A stretch of DNA of 64,000 nt from Gallionellaceae bacterium. GTDB lineage: Bacteria > Pseudomonadota > Gammaproteobacteria > Burkholderiales > Thiobacillaceae. Both the position numbers and the translations under genes were made by a program. Location of the stretch: the NCBI GenBank assembly GCA_028714875.1, contig JAQTLN010000018.1, forward strand, positions 39,224-103,223, written 5' to 3'. Position 1 is the stretch's first letter. Every line of letters begins with the position of its first letter. Under the pieces are notes generated by a model. The model was not told the DNA's origin and made no database searches. It saw only the letters and a program-made list of their open reading frames with translations. Positions 46,424 to 56,748 of this stretch are shown here, piece by piece.

Positions 46424-47065
46424 ATGGAACTGATCACCTACTTCATCGACATCGTCCTGCATCTGGACAAACACCTCGCCCTGCTGGTGCAAAACTATGG
46501 CGTCTGGGTTTACGCCATCCTGTTCGCCATCGTGTTCATGGAAACCGGCTTCGTGGTGACGCCGTTTCTGCCCGGCGATTCCCTGCTGTTCGTGGCGGGG
46601 GCCGTGGCGGCGACAGGGGGTATGGATCCGGTGATGGTGGCCGCTACCCTGGTTGTGGCGGCGCTCTGCGGCGATAACGTGAACTACGGGATCGGACGTT
46701 TTCTCGGGCCGAAGGTGTTTCAGTTCGAGGGCAGCCGCTGGCTGAAACAGGAGAATCTGGATCGCACCCACGCCTTCATGGAAAAACATGGCCCGAAGGC
46801 GATCATCATCGCCCGCTTCGTGCCGGTGGTACGTACCTTCGTGCCCTTCGTATGCGGCATCGGCCGCCTGACCTATCCGCGCTTTCTGGGCTTTTCCGTG
46901 CTGGGGGCGCTGCTCTGGGTGGGCTTGCTGGTGCCCGCCGGTTACTTCTTCGGCAACCTGCCGATCGTGAAGAACAACCTCACCGCCGTCATTCTCCTGA
47001 TCATCCTGCTCTCGATCCTGCCGGGCATCATCGAGTACATCAAACACAAACGCGCCGCCCGTTGA
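46424..47065 (+). CDS. DedA-family inner-membrane protein
   Basis: 213 residues from the ATG at 46424; an in-frame ATG at 46400 is possible. The DedA signature is clear: VFMETGFVVTPFLPGDSLLFVAG, NYGIGRFLG, and a re-entrant ARFVPVVRTFVPFVCGIG with the catalytic-type Arg. DedA proteins are lipid scramblases/flippases, likely for undecaprenyl phosphate or phospholipid, and support envelope homeostasis. Confidence 0.93.
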   Translation: MELITYFIDIVLHLDKHLALLVQNYGVWVYAILFAIVFMETGFVVTPFLPGDSLLFVAGAVAATGGMDPVMVAATLVVAALCGDNVNYGIGRFLGPKVFQFEGSRWLKQENLDRTHAFMEKHGPKAIIIARFVPVVRTFVPFVCGIGRLTYPRFLGFSVLGALLWVGLLVPAGYFFGNLPIVKNNLTAVILLIILLSILPGIIEYIKHKRAAR

Positions 47066-47082
47066 GGGCGGCGCTACTTGCG

Positions 47083-47745
47083 CTACTTCAGCGTGGAGAG
47101 ATAAGCGGCGATAGCCGGGATGTCCTCGGGGGCCAGGTTGCGCGCGACCGTGGTCATCACCGGGTCGGTGCGCGGGCTCTTGCTGGCGCGGTAGTTGGCG
47201 AGAGCTTCGGTAAGGTAGGAGACGCGCTGCCCCGCTAGGCGGGCGATCGCCTTGGTGCCGTTGGCTTTGGGGCCGTGGCAGCCGATGCAGGTGGCCTGAT
47301 AGCGTTTCTTTCCATGCTCGATCAGATTGGCGTCGGTCGCGGCGGGGGTGTTGGGGCGCATGGTGGAGTAGTACACCGCGATGCTGACGCGATCCTCGAC
47401 CTTGAGTGATTTGATCAGGCCGGACATGAACTCGTTGCTGCGGCGGCCGTCGCCGAATTTCTCGATCTGGGTGAGTAGATAGACCGGGTTCTGGCCGGCC
47501 AGGTTGGGGATGTTTTCCTGGACGCTGCTACCGTCCTCGCCGTGACAGTAAAGACACAGGAAGGCCGCGCGCTTGCCTGCATGAGCCGAGGCCGCGAGCG
47601 TTTTCGAGTCGATCATCGCTTTTTGTATGCGTGATTCGTATTCCTCCGGGGTATGCGAGGTGGCGGGAGACGTGGCCAGGGTGGCACCGCTGGACAGGGT
47701 GATCGCCATGGCTAACGCCAGGCGGGTAGTGCGCTGCTTGGACAT
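47083..47745 (-). CDS. Dihaem cytochrome c (c4-like)
   Basis: A 220-residue protein from MSKQRTTRLALAM, or 223 from an ATG three codons earlier at 47754. After a signal peptide ending near TLATSP come two class I cytochrome c domains with haem sites CLYCH and CIGCH, GKRAAFLCLYCHGEDG and NIPNLAGQNPVYL in the first, and GCHGPKANGTKA with LAGQRVSYLTEAL in the second. Periplasmic electron carrier feeding an oxidase, typical of cytochrome c4. Its 3' end faces dedA. Confidence 0.9.
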   Translation of the reverse strand: MSKQRTTRLALAMAITLSSGATLATSPATSHTPEEYESRIQKAMIDSKTLAASAHAGKRAAFLCLYCHGEDGSSVQENIPNLAGQNPVYLLTQIEKFGDGRRSNEFMSGLIKSLKVEDRVSIAVYYSTMRPNTPAATDANLIEHGKKRYQATCIGCHGPKANGTKAIARLAGQRVSYLTEALANYRASKSPRTDPVMTTVARNLAPEDIPAIAAYLSTLK

Positions 47746-47831
47746 AATGGTCATCCATTTTATTGATCGCGCGAGGCGACTTGTTTTCCACTCGGGCTTG
47801 GCGGGGTGCTGCCCCCGCCAGCCGTCTTGTT

Positions 47832-50800
47832 TCAACCGGCTACGGCAAGACCGACCAGTCGATTGATTTCTTCGAGCAATTCTTCTTCCTGGTAGGGCTT
47901 GCCCATATAAGCATTCACCCCGAGTTCCTGGGCGTGGCTGCGATGCTTATCCGCCGTGCGCGAGGTGATCATGATGATGGGCAAATGGCGCGTCAGGCCG
48001 CTGGCGCGGACATGGCGCGCCACTTCAAAGCCGTCCATGCGCGGCATCTCGATATCCAGCAGCATGATGGCGGGCATTTCGTCTTCCAGCGCTTCCAGAG
48101 CTTCCACGCCGTCGCGCGCGGTGGCGACGCGGAAACCTTCGCGTTCCAGGAATCGGCTGGTGATTTTGCGTACCGTGAGGGAATCGTCGACCACCAGGAC
48201 CAGAGGGGCCAGCGTCTTTTCCTCTTCCTCGATCTCGATTCCGACATGGGGTGCCCGTTCCGCCAATTGGAACGGGTTGATGATCAGGGCGACGCGGCCG
48301 TCGCCGAGCACGGTAGCGCCACTGACGCCGGCGATACGCGCCAGTTGCGGGCCGATGTTTTTCACCACGGCTTCGAAGTTGCCTTCCAGGGCGTCGACCC
48401 GGATCGCCAGGCGTTGCTCGCCGGAACGCAACAGCAGGATGGTGCGGTAACGACCCTCGCCGGCTTGCGCGCTGCGCCCCACCAGTTCGGCCAGGGTGCG
48501 CAGGGGGAACACCTCGTCGCCCAGCGTGACTTCGCCGGCTTCGTGCAGGGCGGCCATCTGTTCGGGGCGGACTTCACGCACCAGGGCGATGATGTTGGCG
48601 GGTAGCGCGTAGGTGACGCCACCCGCGCGCGTCAGTACGACTTGAGAGAGCGCCAGGGTGAGGGGCAGATGAATGGTGAATTGCGCGCCCACTCCGGGGC
48701 TGGTCACCAGACGCACGCGGCCGCCGATACCGGCGATTTCACTGCGCACCACGTCGAGGCCGACGCCGCGTCCGGCCAGTTCGGTAACTTCTTCAGCCGT
48801 GGTGAAGCCGGAGCGGAACAGCAGCGCTTCCAGTTGTTCGTCGCTGGCTTCGGCATCCGCCGCCAGCCAACCGTGGCTCACCGCGCGCGCGCGCACGGCG
48901 GCATGGTTGATGCCGACGCCATCGTCGCTCAGATCGAGCACGATTTCATTACCTTCCTGGCGGGCCGTCAGGTGTACTTCGCCATACTCCGGCTTGCCGG
49001 CGGCGGCGCGTACTAGCGGGTCTTCGATGCCATGCGCGACGGCATTACGAATCAGGTGCTCTAATGGCGCGGCGATCTTCTCCAGCACCGTGCGGTCGAT
49101 CTCGGTCTGACCACCGTCGATTTCCAGTTGCGCGCGACGTCCGGTTTCCTTGGCTGCCTGGCGCGCGACGCGGTGCAGTCGCTCGGCCAGGTTGTTCATG
49201 GGCACCATGCGGATGTGCATAAGCTGTTGTTGCAGGGTGCGGGTCATGCGCGACTGCTGGATCAAGGCGCTATCCGCCTCGGTCAGGCCGGACAGCAGGT
49301 TGTCCTGCACTGTGGATACGTCGTTCACGCTTTCCGCCAGTAGACGGGTCAGTTCCTGCAGGCGCGAGAAACGGTCGAATTCCAGGGGGTCGAACTGGGA
49401 TTCATCCTCCATTTGCGAGAGGCGCGAACGCATCTGGGTCTCCGCCTGGATTTCCATTTCCCGCAGTTGCGAACGCAGGCGGTCGACGTTGGAGGAAAGT
49501 TCCTGTGCGGTCTGCTTGTAGCCGGCGAGCACGTTTTCAATGCGCGCGCGGGCGATGGAAACTTCGCCAGCCTCGTTGAGCAGCGTGTCCAGAATGTCGG
49601 ATTTCTGCCGCAGGCTTTGGCGCAGGCGCAGTTCGTCGTCCATGCGCGCGATGGCGTCCTGCTCCGGTCGCGTGGGCGCGGGTGCCGCGGCCACCGTGGG
49701 CTGGGCCTCGTCCTGTGCCGGCGGCTCCGCCGGGGTGGGCGTCGACGCGGTGCCACCCTTGTAGCGCTCAACCTTGTCGGCGATGTGATCGTAGGCGGCT
49801 TCCAGTGAGTCGAGCAGCGAGGCGTCGGGGCTGTTGTTGCCCAGGTCGATGATTTCGCTTTCCAGGGCGTGCACGTCCTCACCGAGGGTCATGGCGCCGG
49901 CCATGCGCGCCGAGCCTTTCAGAGTGTGCAGGCTGCGCTTCAGCGCGTCATGTGATTGGGCGTCGCCCGGGTCGCCGCGCCAGGTGCGCAGCGCCGCGCC
50001 GATCTGAGGTAGTAGCGTGGTGGCTTCTTCGAGAAAAATCGGTAAAAGCTGGCTATCCAGGTCGTCCTCGGTGGTCCGGGATACGGGCCTGATGGGCGCG
50101 GGGGCCGGGACTGGCGCCACGATGGAAGGACTCGGCTCCGCTACCGGGGGCGGATCGATGGGCGCCGTCTTCTCTTCAGCGGAAGCGGCTGACGTCGTCG
50201 GGACGCTGGCGTCAATGGCTTCCGCGGCATCGGAACCGAGGCTAGGGGACGCCGCTTCAGTGGCAACCTCGGTGGCAACCGCGTCGGCAACCGCGGCGGG
50301 CGGTTCGTCCGGCAGCAAACCGGCGAGCAAGGTGTCGATGATCGGCATGGGTTGCGGGAAGCGGTGTTCCAGAATGCCGTGCACGCTGGCCGCGAGATGG
50401 CCGCTGACGGCCTCCAGTGTGCCTGTCACCAGTGCCGTCAGGGGCTGGGTTTTGTCAGGCCATTCGCCGGCCCATATTTCCACCGCGTGGGCGGCGTCCG
50501 CCAGCGGTGTGAAGCCGGTGGTGCGAGAGATGCTGGCCAGGGTATGGACGGAACGGATGAAAGTTTCCCAGGCGCCCGGATGCAGGTTGTGGCCGAGAAC
50601 GCCTAGCGCGCCGCCCAGGTCGGCCAGGCGCTGCGCCGCTTCATCGCTGAATATGCGGAAGAGTTCGATGGGCAGGACGTGCTTGCCGATGCTGATGGTG
50701 TCATTCTCGGCAGCCATGGCTGCTTGCTTGTCCGCTTCCCGCGCGGGGGCGGCGGCGCCGGCCACCGCGGCGTTCTCCGCCCGGGGGCCGGCTTCAGGCT

Positions 50801-53219
50801 TTGGGGGCGTTGTCTCCGCGGGTTTGTCCTGGTCGCGCAGACCGCGCGCGACCTTGATCAGATGTTCACTTTCCACCCGTATCTGGCCCTGATCTTCCAG
50901 TTCCATGATCCAGACCTGGAAAGCGTTGGCGGTGTCATCGATGAATTGCAACAGCTCACCACTGGGCGCGCGTTCATCACGCAGCCACTGGTTGAGTGTC
51001 TGTTCCACTTCCCAGGCCAGTTCCGCCAGGTCAGTCAGGCCAACCATGCGGCCGCTGCCTTTGAGGGTGTGGTAACCGCGCCGGATCGAGGTGAAGGCCT
51101 CGCCATCGTAGGGGCTGACGTGCAGCCGGGAGAGTTGAATGGCGATGTTGCCGAGTACGTCCTGAGCTTCCTCGATGTAGGTGAAGAGAATGTCGCGGTC
51201 GATGGCCTCATCCGTGGCGCTGGACAGGCGCAGCGATTCCGCGCTGGGGATGGGGGCGGTGGCCGCGGCGGGCGCGATATTCTGGACCGACTGCCGTATT
51301 TCTTCCGGGCTGCTCGCGCTTTCCAGTGCCTGGGCGGCGGCGGTGGCCTTGTCGCGCAGGTCGCTGTCGGCGACCAGATCGGCATCGCGCGCCAGTTGCG
51401 TGAGTTCCGCCTTGAGCGCGGCGCGGCCCGCGGCGTCGCCGCCCTGGTCCGCCAATTGCCGCGCCGCCGCCTTGATCTGCTCGGCTTCGCCGCGCAGTTC
51501 GGTTTCCACGGTGGCTTCTTGCGGGCCGCTGGCCATGGGCCTGTCCAGCAGGGTCTTCAGCGACTTGCTGTCATCGCGGCCGTAGCGCAGAGCTTCCATG
51601 TAGAGGCCGAGATAGGACAGCGCTTCCGCCACCCAGTCGAGGTCTTCCGGGGCGATTTGCGCGTCGCTTTCGGCGAAGTAGGCCACCCGTCGGGTCGCCT
51701 CGTTGACCAGTTCCGCCGCCACATCCAGTTGCAGGATGTTGAGCGCGCCGACGATCTGTTTCATCAGGGTCGGCACCATGGGCAGGCCGCCGCGTTGCGT
51801 CGGGTCGCGGAAGAATTTGTCGAGTATGTCTTCGGCCTGGTTGAGGTTGGCCTGGATTTCCTGGGTGACCTGGGCCAGAACCAGCTTTTCCTGGGCGGCG
51901 TGCGAGAACTCGTCGAGCAGATCCACTTGCGGAATTTTCGAGACGTCGAACATTGGGTCGATGGCGGCTTGCAGACGCATCGCCTGGGTATCGCTCTGGC
52001 GGTCGAATTCGGGGCCGAGGCGCTCGAAGTGGTCGACGGCATTCTGCGCGAGCAGCAGGCCGGTGGCCATTTCCAGTTGCAGAGCCTCGTTCTGGGTCGC
52101 GTCGGCGGCTCCCGGCAGGCGCTTGGCCACGGCCTGGATGATGCGGGCAAGGGATTGCAGGGCGCCGTTGGGTAGGCGTGTGCTGCTCTCGAACAGGGCT
52201 AGCGCCGCGCTCTGGAACGGTTCCAGGCTTTCCGCGCGGCCGGCGCAGTAGCGCATCCAGTGATCGCGGGCAGCGGCAAGGCTGTCGTGCAGACTGTTCA
52301 GGTGCGGCAGATGCGCTTCCGCCAGGTTGTTGCCGGCGGGTTGCGCTAGATAACGCTCCAGTTGGAACAGATCGCGCGCTTCCGCGACGCGGCCGTCCGT
52401 GGCGCTGTCCTGGGCGACGTAGTAGAGCACGTCGCGGAACAGGCGTTCGGCGAGCTGACGCGAGCCTTCCATGAGGCGGCGCATTTGCAGGTCGATGCGG
52501 CCGCACAGGCGCTTGAGCCAGAAATCGCTGGGGGCGCCATTGCGCCGCAACAGTTCCATGAGGCCGGCGGCGGTCCACCAGAAGGTGTATTGCGATGGCC
52601 CGGGGGCGAGGCGTTCGACCGCGCGCACGGCCTGGTCCATCTGCATCAGTCCGGCAACCGGTTCGCGGTCCTGGAGGAATTGCAGCAGGCCTTTCTGATA
52701 CTGGGAGCGTGCCTTGCGGATGGCGCGCGCGCGGCTGGCGTCGTCCATCGGTAACTCCGGCTCGGCGCGGGGGGCGCGTACCTGGGTGTCCGGGTAGAAC
52801 AACTCGCTGGGCGCGGGGGGCTCGCCACCGCGTTGCAGCATGACCTCCTGGTAGATCGGGGCGAGCTTCATTTCGATGTGCGGGGCGCCGCCCATCAGAC
52901 CGTCGAGGTAGGACTGGATGGCGTCGATCGCGCGCACGGCGATTTCACTCGACTTGCCGTCGCGCACCTCGGCCTTGTCCGCCATGGTCGCGAGCAGGCG
53001 CTCGGTTTCCGCTGTGAGCAGGGAAAGGCCGCGCAGATCAACGATCTGCAAGGCGCCATAGACCTGGTGCAAATGCGCGGCGGCGCTCTTGAGCGGCGTG
53101 GTGTCGCTGCCATTCCAATCGGACAGGGCCTGTTTCGCGGCCCGCAGCGCATTGTCGAGTTCCGCCTTGACCCAGGTCAGCGATCCCAGGTCGAACTCCA
53201 TCTCCAGCTCCATGCTCAT
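47832..53219 (-). CDS. chpA: Hybrid chemosensory histidine kinase of the pilus system
   Basis: A 1795-residue CheA-like kinase controlling type IV pili. N-terminal helical region to about 600, then three HPt domains: RRGYHTLKGSGRMVG (His near 715), RSVHTLASISRTTG (near 891, with the KGS triad altered to ASI), and RSLHTLKGSARMAG (near 1096). After the dimerisation part come the ATPase (LIRNAVAHGIED near 1391, GRGVGLDVVRSEI), a CheW-like domain and a C-terminal receiver (DDSLTVRK, LLDIEMPRMDG, GKPY). GGGAG precedes the ATG. End of the leftward pilGHIJ-chpA operon. Confidence 0.95.
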   Translation of the reverse strand: MSMELEMEFDLGSLTWVKAELDNALRAAKQALSDWNGSDTTPLKSAAAHLHQVYGALQIVDLRGLSLLTAETERLLATMADKAEVRDGKSSEIAVRAIDAIQSYLDGLMGGAPHIEMKLAPIYQEVMLQRGGEPPAPSELFYPDTQVRAPRAEPELPMDDASRARAIRKARSQYQKGLLQFLQDREPVAGLMQMDQAVRAVERLAPGPSQYTFWWTAAGLMELLRRNGAPSDFWLKRLCGRIDLQMRRLMEGSRQLAERLFRDVLYYVAQDSATDGRVAEARDLFQLERYLAQPAGNNLAEAHLPHLNSLHDSLAAARDHWMRYCAGRAESLEPFQSAALALFESSTRLPNGALQSLARIIQAVAKRLPGAADATQNEALQLEMATGLLLAQNAVDHFERLGPEFDRQSDTQAMRLQAAIDPMFDVSKIPQVDLLDEFSHAAQEKLVLAQVTQEIQANLNQAEDILDKFFRDPTQRGGLPMVPTLMKQIVGALNILQLDVAAELVNEATRRVAYFAESDAQIAPEDLDWVAEALSYLGLYMEALRYGRDDSKSLKTLLDRPMASGPQEATVETELRGEAEQIKAAARQLADQGGDAAGRAALKAELTQLARDADLVADSDLRDKATAAAQALESASSPEEIRQSVQNIAPAAATAPIPSAESLRLSSATDEAIDRDILFTYIEEAQDVLGNIAIQLSRLHVSPYDGEAFTSIRRGYHTLKGSGRMVGLTDLAELAWEVEQTLNQWLRDERAPSGELLQFIDDTANAFQVWIMELEDQGQIRVESEHLIKVARGLRDQDKPAETTPPKPEAGPRAENAAVAGAAAPAREADKQAAMAAENDTISIGKHVLPIELFRIFSDEAAQRLADLGGALGVLGHNLHPGAWETFIRSVHTLASISRTTGFTPLADAAHAVEIWAGEWPDKTQPLTALVTGTLEAVSGHLAASVHGILEHRFPQPMPIIDTLLAGLLPDEPPAAVADAVATEVATEAASPSLGSDAAEAIDASVPTTSAASAEEKTAPIDPPPVAEPSPSIVAPVPAPAPIRPVSRTTEDDLDSQLLPIFLEEATTLLPQIGAALRTWRGDPGDAQSHDALKRSLHTLKGSARMAGAMTLGEDVHALESEIIDLGNNSPDASLLDSLEAAYDHIADKVERYKGGTASTPTPAEPPAQDEAQPTVAAAPAPTRPEQDAIARMDDELRLRQSLRQKSDILDTLLNEAGEVSIARARIENVLAGYKQTAQELSSNVDRLRSQLREMEIQAETQMRSRLSQMEDESQFDPLEFDRFSRLQELTRLLAESVNDVSTVQDNLLSGLTEADSALIQQSRMTRTLQQQLMHIRMVPMNNLAERLHRVARQAAKETGRRAQLEIDGGQTEIDRTVLEKIAAPLEHLIRNAVAHGIEDPLVRAAAGKPEYGEVHLTARQEGNEIVLDLSDDGVGINHAAVRARAVSHGWLAADAEASDEQLEALLFRSGFTTAEEVTELAGRGVGLDVVRSEIAGIGGRVRLVTSPGVGAQFTIHLPLTLALSQVVLTRAGGVTYALPANIIALVREVRPEQMAALHEAGEVTLGDEVFPLRTLAELVGRSAQAGEGRYRTILLLRSGEQRLAIRVDALEGNFEAVVKNIGPQLARIAGVSGATVLGDGRVALIINPFQLAERAPHVGIEIEEEEKTLAPLVLVVDDSLTVRKITSRFLEREGFRVATARDGVEALEALEDEMPAIMLLDIEMPRMDGFEVARHVRASGLTRHLPIIMITSRTADKHRSHAQELGVNAYMGKPYQEEELLEEINRLVGLAVAG

Positions 53220-53245
53220 GCCGCGAACTCCCTTGGTCTGTGTGT

Positions 53246-55342
53246 TCAGAGCTTGAAGCCCGAGACGGAAACTTTCAGTTCATCCGAGAGCAAAGCCAAC
53301 TGGCCGATCGACACCGCGCTACGGCGGGCGCCATCGGATGCCTGGCCGGTCACCGCGAGAATCTCGCGCATGTTCTCGGCGATGTGCTGGGCGGTGCCGG
53401 TCTGCGCCTGGGTGGCGTCCGAGATGCTCTGGATCAGGCGCGCCAGTTCGTCCGACACCGACTCGATTTCGGATAGGGAGTGCCCGGCCGCGTCGGACAG
53501 CACGGTTCCTTCCACCACACCCTGGGTGGAGCTTTCCATCGCGTTCACCGCGTCCTGGGTGTCGCTCTGAATGGTCTTGACGATGGCGCCGATGCGTCGC
53601 GTTGCCTGGGCGGAGCGTTCCGCCAGGCGCTGCACTTCTTCCGCGACCACGGTGAAGCCGCGTCCCGCTTCGCCGGCCGCCGCCGCCTGAATCGCGGCGT
53701 TCAGCGCCAGCACGTTGGTCTGTTCGGTAATGTCCGAGATCAGGTCCACGATTTCGCCGATCTCCTGGGAGGATTCGCCCAGCCGCTTGATCCGCTTCGA
53801 GGTTTCCTGGATCTGGTTGCGGATCGAGTTCATGCCGGCAATGGAGTTACGCACCGAGTCACCGCCCTTCCGGGCGGTGGCCAGGGATTGCTCGGCCACT
53901 CGGGCGGAGTCGGCGGCGTTCTGCGATACCTGCGCGATGGAGGCGGACATCTGACTCACCACCTCGCTAGTCTCGGTGATCTGCCGCGACTGCCGTTCGG
54001 CGGCGGCGAGGAGCACGTCGGAACTGGCCTGCGCTTCGGAGGCCGCTAGAGTCACTTGTTCGGAGGCGCGGTTGATACCCTGCACCAGCAGTCGCAACTC
54101 CTCGATGGCGTAGTTGACCGAGTCGGCAATGGCGCCGGTGATGTTTTCGGTCACGGTCGCCTGCACGGTCAGATCGCCGTCCGCCAAGTCGCCCATTTCG
54201 TTCAGCAGCCGCAGAATGGCTTCCTGGTTGCGCTGGTTTTCCTGAGCGGCTTCCTCGGCGCGGCGGCTGGCCTCACCCACGTTCAAGACACCCAGCACCA
54301 GCAGCGCTGCCAGCGCGATCAAGGCGAACACGATGGCGAGGAACAGCGAGATGCCCGCGCCCAGGGCCTGATAGCGTTGCGTGATTTGCTGGGTCAGGGT
54401 GAGCAGTTTTTCCGACTCGTCGAACAGTTCACGCGCGGCGCGCTTGGCTTCCACCAGTTGCGGCATGTTCTTGAGAATGCTGTCGACCTGTTTTTCGAAG
54501 GCGGTAAATACTTCGCGCAGGTCGAGCAGTTTGTCGTGCGCGTCCGCGTCCGAGACTTTCGCCACGCCGATGTCGCTGTTGCCTTCGATCAGGCCCTGCA
54601 ATACCTCGCGGAAGGTGCGCACGTCCTGGCCCAACTGGTAGGCGATTTCCGGGTTGATCTGGTCGGAGGAGAGCAGGGCGTTGGCGTTCTTCGCCATACG
54701 CTGCGTCCACAGCGCCTGCTGGTTGGCGAAGGCGAGTTGTTTCTTGGAGTCGGCGGGGAGCAGCGAGATCACCTGCTCGGCCAGGTCCAGCAGTTCGGTA
54801 TTGCGTTGGTTGATCTCGCCGAGCGCGAGGCCGAGAGAAATCAGCGTGTTTTGCTGGGTAACCAGTGCCTGGATGTCCTTCCTGGATACTTCCCAGCGCT
54901 TTTTCAGCTCACCCAGTTCGCCTTGCATGGAACCGGGCGAGGAGGGGACGCCGGCGCCCCCGTCGACCAGGGCGGTGAGGCCGTCGCCGAAGGCCTGCCG
55001 GCTTTCGTCCAACTGCTTGAACGCGGCCTTGTTGCCCAGCACCGCTTGCTGCGCGGTCTTGCTGTAGCGCTGCGAGAGCATCTGCAGGCGGGTGGAAATT
55101 TCCACATATTCCGCGCGGTTGCCAACCTGAACCGTGTACCAGATCATCAACAGCGCGGCCAATATCAGGGAAACCAGCAGGGTCAGCACCACGGCGGGGT
55201 GGCGTTGTTCCACCGGCAGCTTGTTCAGCAGCGGCACGCGCGCCGGGTCCAGCGTCATCCAGCGGTTCAGTAGCGCGGCCACGCGTGGGCCCAGGTTGCC
55301 GAAAGACTTGCCGATTTCTATTTGCGGCTTGTTGATTGCCAT
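53246..55342 (-). CDS. pilJ: Methyl-accepting chemotaxis protein of the pilus system
   Basis: A 698-residue MCP-like sensor: TM1 around residues 50-70 ([19 protein letters not shown]), a periplasmic part with PilJ-type four-helix features, TM2 around 335-360, a HAMP-like stretch and a long coiled-coil signalling domain with [18 protein letters not shown] near the start and [27 protein letters not shown] near the hairpin. It couples through PilI to ChpA. GGAGG precedes the ATG. Ends in SVSGFKL. Confidence 0.95.
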   Translation of the reverse strand: MAINKPQIEIGKSFGNLGPRVAALLNRWMTLDPARVPLLNKLPVEQRHPAVVLTLLVSLILAALLMIWYTVQVGNRAEYVEISTRLQMLSQRYSKTAQQAVLGNKAAFKQLDESRQAFGDGLTALVDGGAGVPSSPGSMQGELGELKKRWEVSRKDIQALVTQQNTLISLGLALGEINQRNTELLDLAEQVISLLPADSKKQLAFANQQALWTQRMAKNANALLSSDQINPEIAYQLGQDVRTFREVLQGLIEGNSDIGVAKVSDADAHDKLLDLREVFTAFEKQVDSILKNMPQLVEAKRAARELFDESEKLLTLTQQITQRYQALGAGISLFLAIVFALIALAALLVLGVLNVGEASRRAEEAAQENQRNQEAILRLLNEMGDLADGDLTVQATVTENITGAIADSVNYAIEELRLLVQGINRASEQVTLAASEAQASSDVLLAAAERQSRQITETSEVVSQMSASIAQVSQNAADSARVAEQSLATARKGGDSVRNSIAGMNSIRNQIQETSKRIKRLGESSQEIGEIVDLISDITEQTNVLALNAAIQAAAAGEAGRGFTVVAEEVQRLAERSAQATRRIGAIVKTIQSDTQDAVNAMESSTQGVVEGTVLSDAAGHSLSEIESVSDELARLIQSISDATQAQTGTAQHIAENMREILAVTGQASDGARRSAVSIGQLALLSDELKVSVSGFKL

Positions 55343-55391
55343 TGTTGCCTCCAGATCCTCTAGCGCTTTCGCTTATGCGAAAGACCTCAAA

Positions 55392-55904
55392 TTACAACCC
55401 GGCTTCCAGGAAAGTCGGGGACGCGACCAGTTTTTCCACATCGAGTTCAGTCCAGACCTGATCGTCCAGGCCGCGCCATTGGCCCGCAGACCAGGGCGTC
55501 GCGGCGTCCGGCGACGCTTCCCGCATCAGCTTGTCCAGCGAGCGCAGGCCGAGGGTGCGCTCGATGCGCAAGGCGGCATTGACGCCGAAGCGAGGGTGCG
55601 CCAGCAGGAGGTGTGATTCTCCCTGAGGCAGGGCTTCCGAGAGATTCAGGAAGACGCCCAGATCGGTGCAGCCGAACAGGGCGCCACGCACGCTGGCGAC
55701 ACCGGCGAACCAGGGTTGCACCCAGGGCACCGCGATCAGTTCCGGAACCGTCACCACTTCGTTGATCTGCTCCAGGCTGACCAGCCAGTGGCGGCCGCCG
55801 GCGATGAAGCCCAGCTTGGAGGATGGCCCCGTGGCCACCTGAGCGGCTTTGAGTTTTTCCGCGAGCTGGGTCTGAAAATCCCGGAGACTTTGTTTGTCCT
55901 TCAT
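55392..55904 (-). CDS. pilI: CheW-like coupling protein
   Basis: A 170-residue protein from MKDKQSLRDFQTQLAEKL. A CheW fold with LVSLEQINEVVTVPELIAVPWVQPWFAGVASVRG, which docks between PilJ and ChpA. The frame extends upstream into pilH but the start shown fits family length. Confidence 0.9.
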   Translation of the reverse strand: MKDKQSLRDFQTQLAEKLKAAQVATGPSSKLGFIAGGRHWLVSLEQINEVVTVPELIAVPWVQPWFAGVASVRGALFGCTDLGVFLNLSEALPQGESHLLLAHPRFGVNAALRIERTLGLRSLDKLMREASPDAATPWSAGQWRGLDDQVWTELDVEKLVASPTFLEAGL

Positions 55905-55921
55905 GTCTTCGTGCTTGCCGG

Positions 55922-56290
55922 CTACTGGCCCAGGGCCTTGATCTTGGCCAGCAACTCCTCGACCACGATCGGCTTCACCAGGTAGTCGATGGCGCCCTGA
56001 CGCAAGCCCCAGACGCGGTCGGTTTCCTGGTTCTTGGTGGTGCACATGATGACGGGGATAGCCTTCGTGGACAGGTCCCGCGAGAGCATGCGCGTGGCCT
56101 GGAAACCGTTGAGGCCGGGCATGACCACATCCATCAGGATCAGATCCGGTTTCTCCTGTTTGGCCTTGGCGACGCCTTCTTCGCCGGTTTCGGCGGCGAC
56201 GATTTCAAAACCGTTTTTGCGCAGGAGATCGGTCAAAAAATAACGCTCGGTAGGCGAGTCATCCACGACCAGGATGGTCTTAATCGGCAT
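55922..56290 (-). CDS. pilH: Response regulator of the pilus system (PilH)
   Basis: A single receiver domain of 122 residues: ILVVDDSPTERYF (acidic pocket), the phospho-acceptor Asp in LILMDVVMPGLNGF, PVIMCTTK and the C-terminal YLVKPI. In the Pil-Chp pathway it opposes pilus extension or acts as phosphate sink. GAGGAAC precedes the ATG. Confidence 0.93.
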   Translation of the reverse strand: MPIKTILVVDDSPTERYFLTDLLRKNGFEIVAAETGEEGVAKAKQEKPDLILMDVVMPGLNGFQATRMLSRDLSTKAIPVIMCTTKNQETDRVWGLRQGAIDYLVKPIVVEELLAKIKALGQ

Positions 56291-56325
56291 GATGTTCCTC
56301 TGGTTTTTTGTAATCGGGAGAGCAA

Positions 56326-56721
56326 TCAGCTGCTACGGGCGCGATGTCGGCGCACGGCGTCAAGCAGGGTGTCCTTGGTGAAAGGTTTGGTCAGGTATTC
56401 ATCCGAGCCGACCATGCGGCCACGCGCCCGATCGAACAGACCATCCTTGCTCGAGAGCATGATCACCGGGGTGTCGCGGAAGCGCGCGTTCTTCTTGATC
56501 AACGCGCAAGTCTGGTAGCCGTCCAGGCGCGGCATCATGATGTCCACGAAAATGACTTCCGGCAGATGGTCGGCGATTTTTGCCAGAGCATCGAAGCCGT
56601 CTTCCGCCAGGATTACTTCGCAGCCGGTCTGCAACAGGAAGATTTCGGCGCTACGACGGATGGTGTTGCTATCGTCGATCACCATCACCTTGGCTCCGGC
56701 CAGATTGTTGGAATTGTCCAC
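56326..56721 (-). CDS. pilG: Response regulator of the pilus system (PilG)
   Basis: A 131-residue receiver: VMVIDDSNTIRRSAEIFLLQ, the phospho-acceptor Asp in VIFVDIMMPRLDGYQTC, PVIMLSSKDG and YLTKPF. The start is GTG with CGGAGAG just upstream. It promotes pilus function in response to ChpA. First gene of the operon. Confidence 0.94.
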   Translation of the reverse strand: MDNSNNLAGAKVMVIDDSNTIRRSAEIFLLQTGCEVILAEDGFDALAKIADHLPEVIFVDIMMPRLDGYQTCALIKKNARFRDTPVIMLSSKDGLFDRARGRMVGSDEYLTKPFTKDTLLDAVRRHRARSS

Positions 56722-56748
56722 TCCGCTCTCCGTGTGTTCGAGTTCTGC

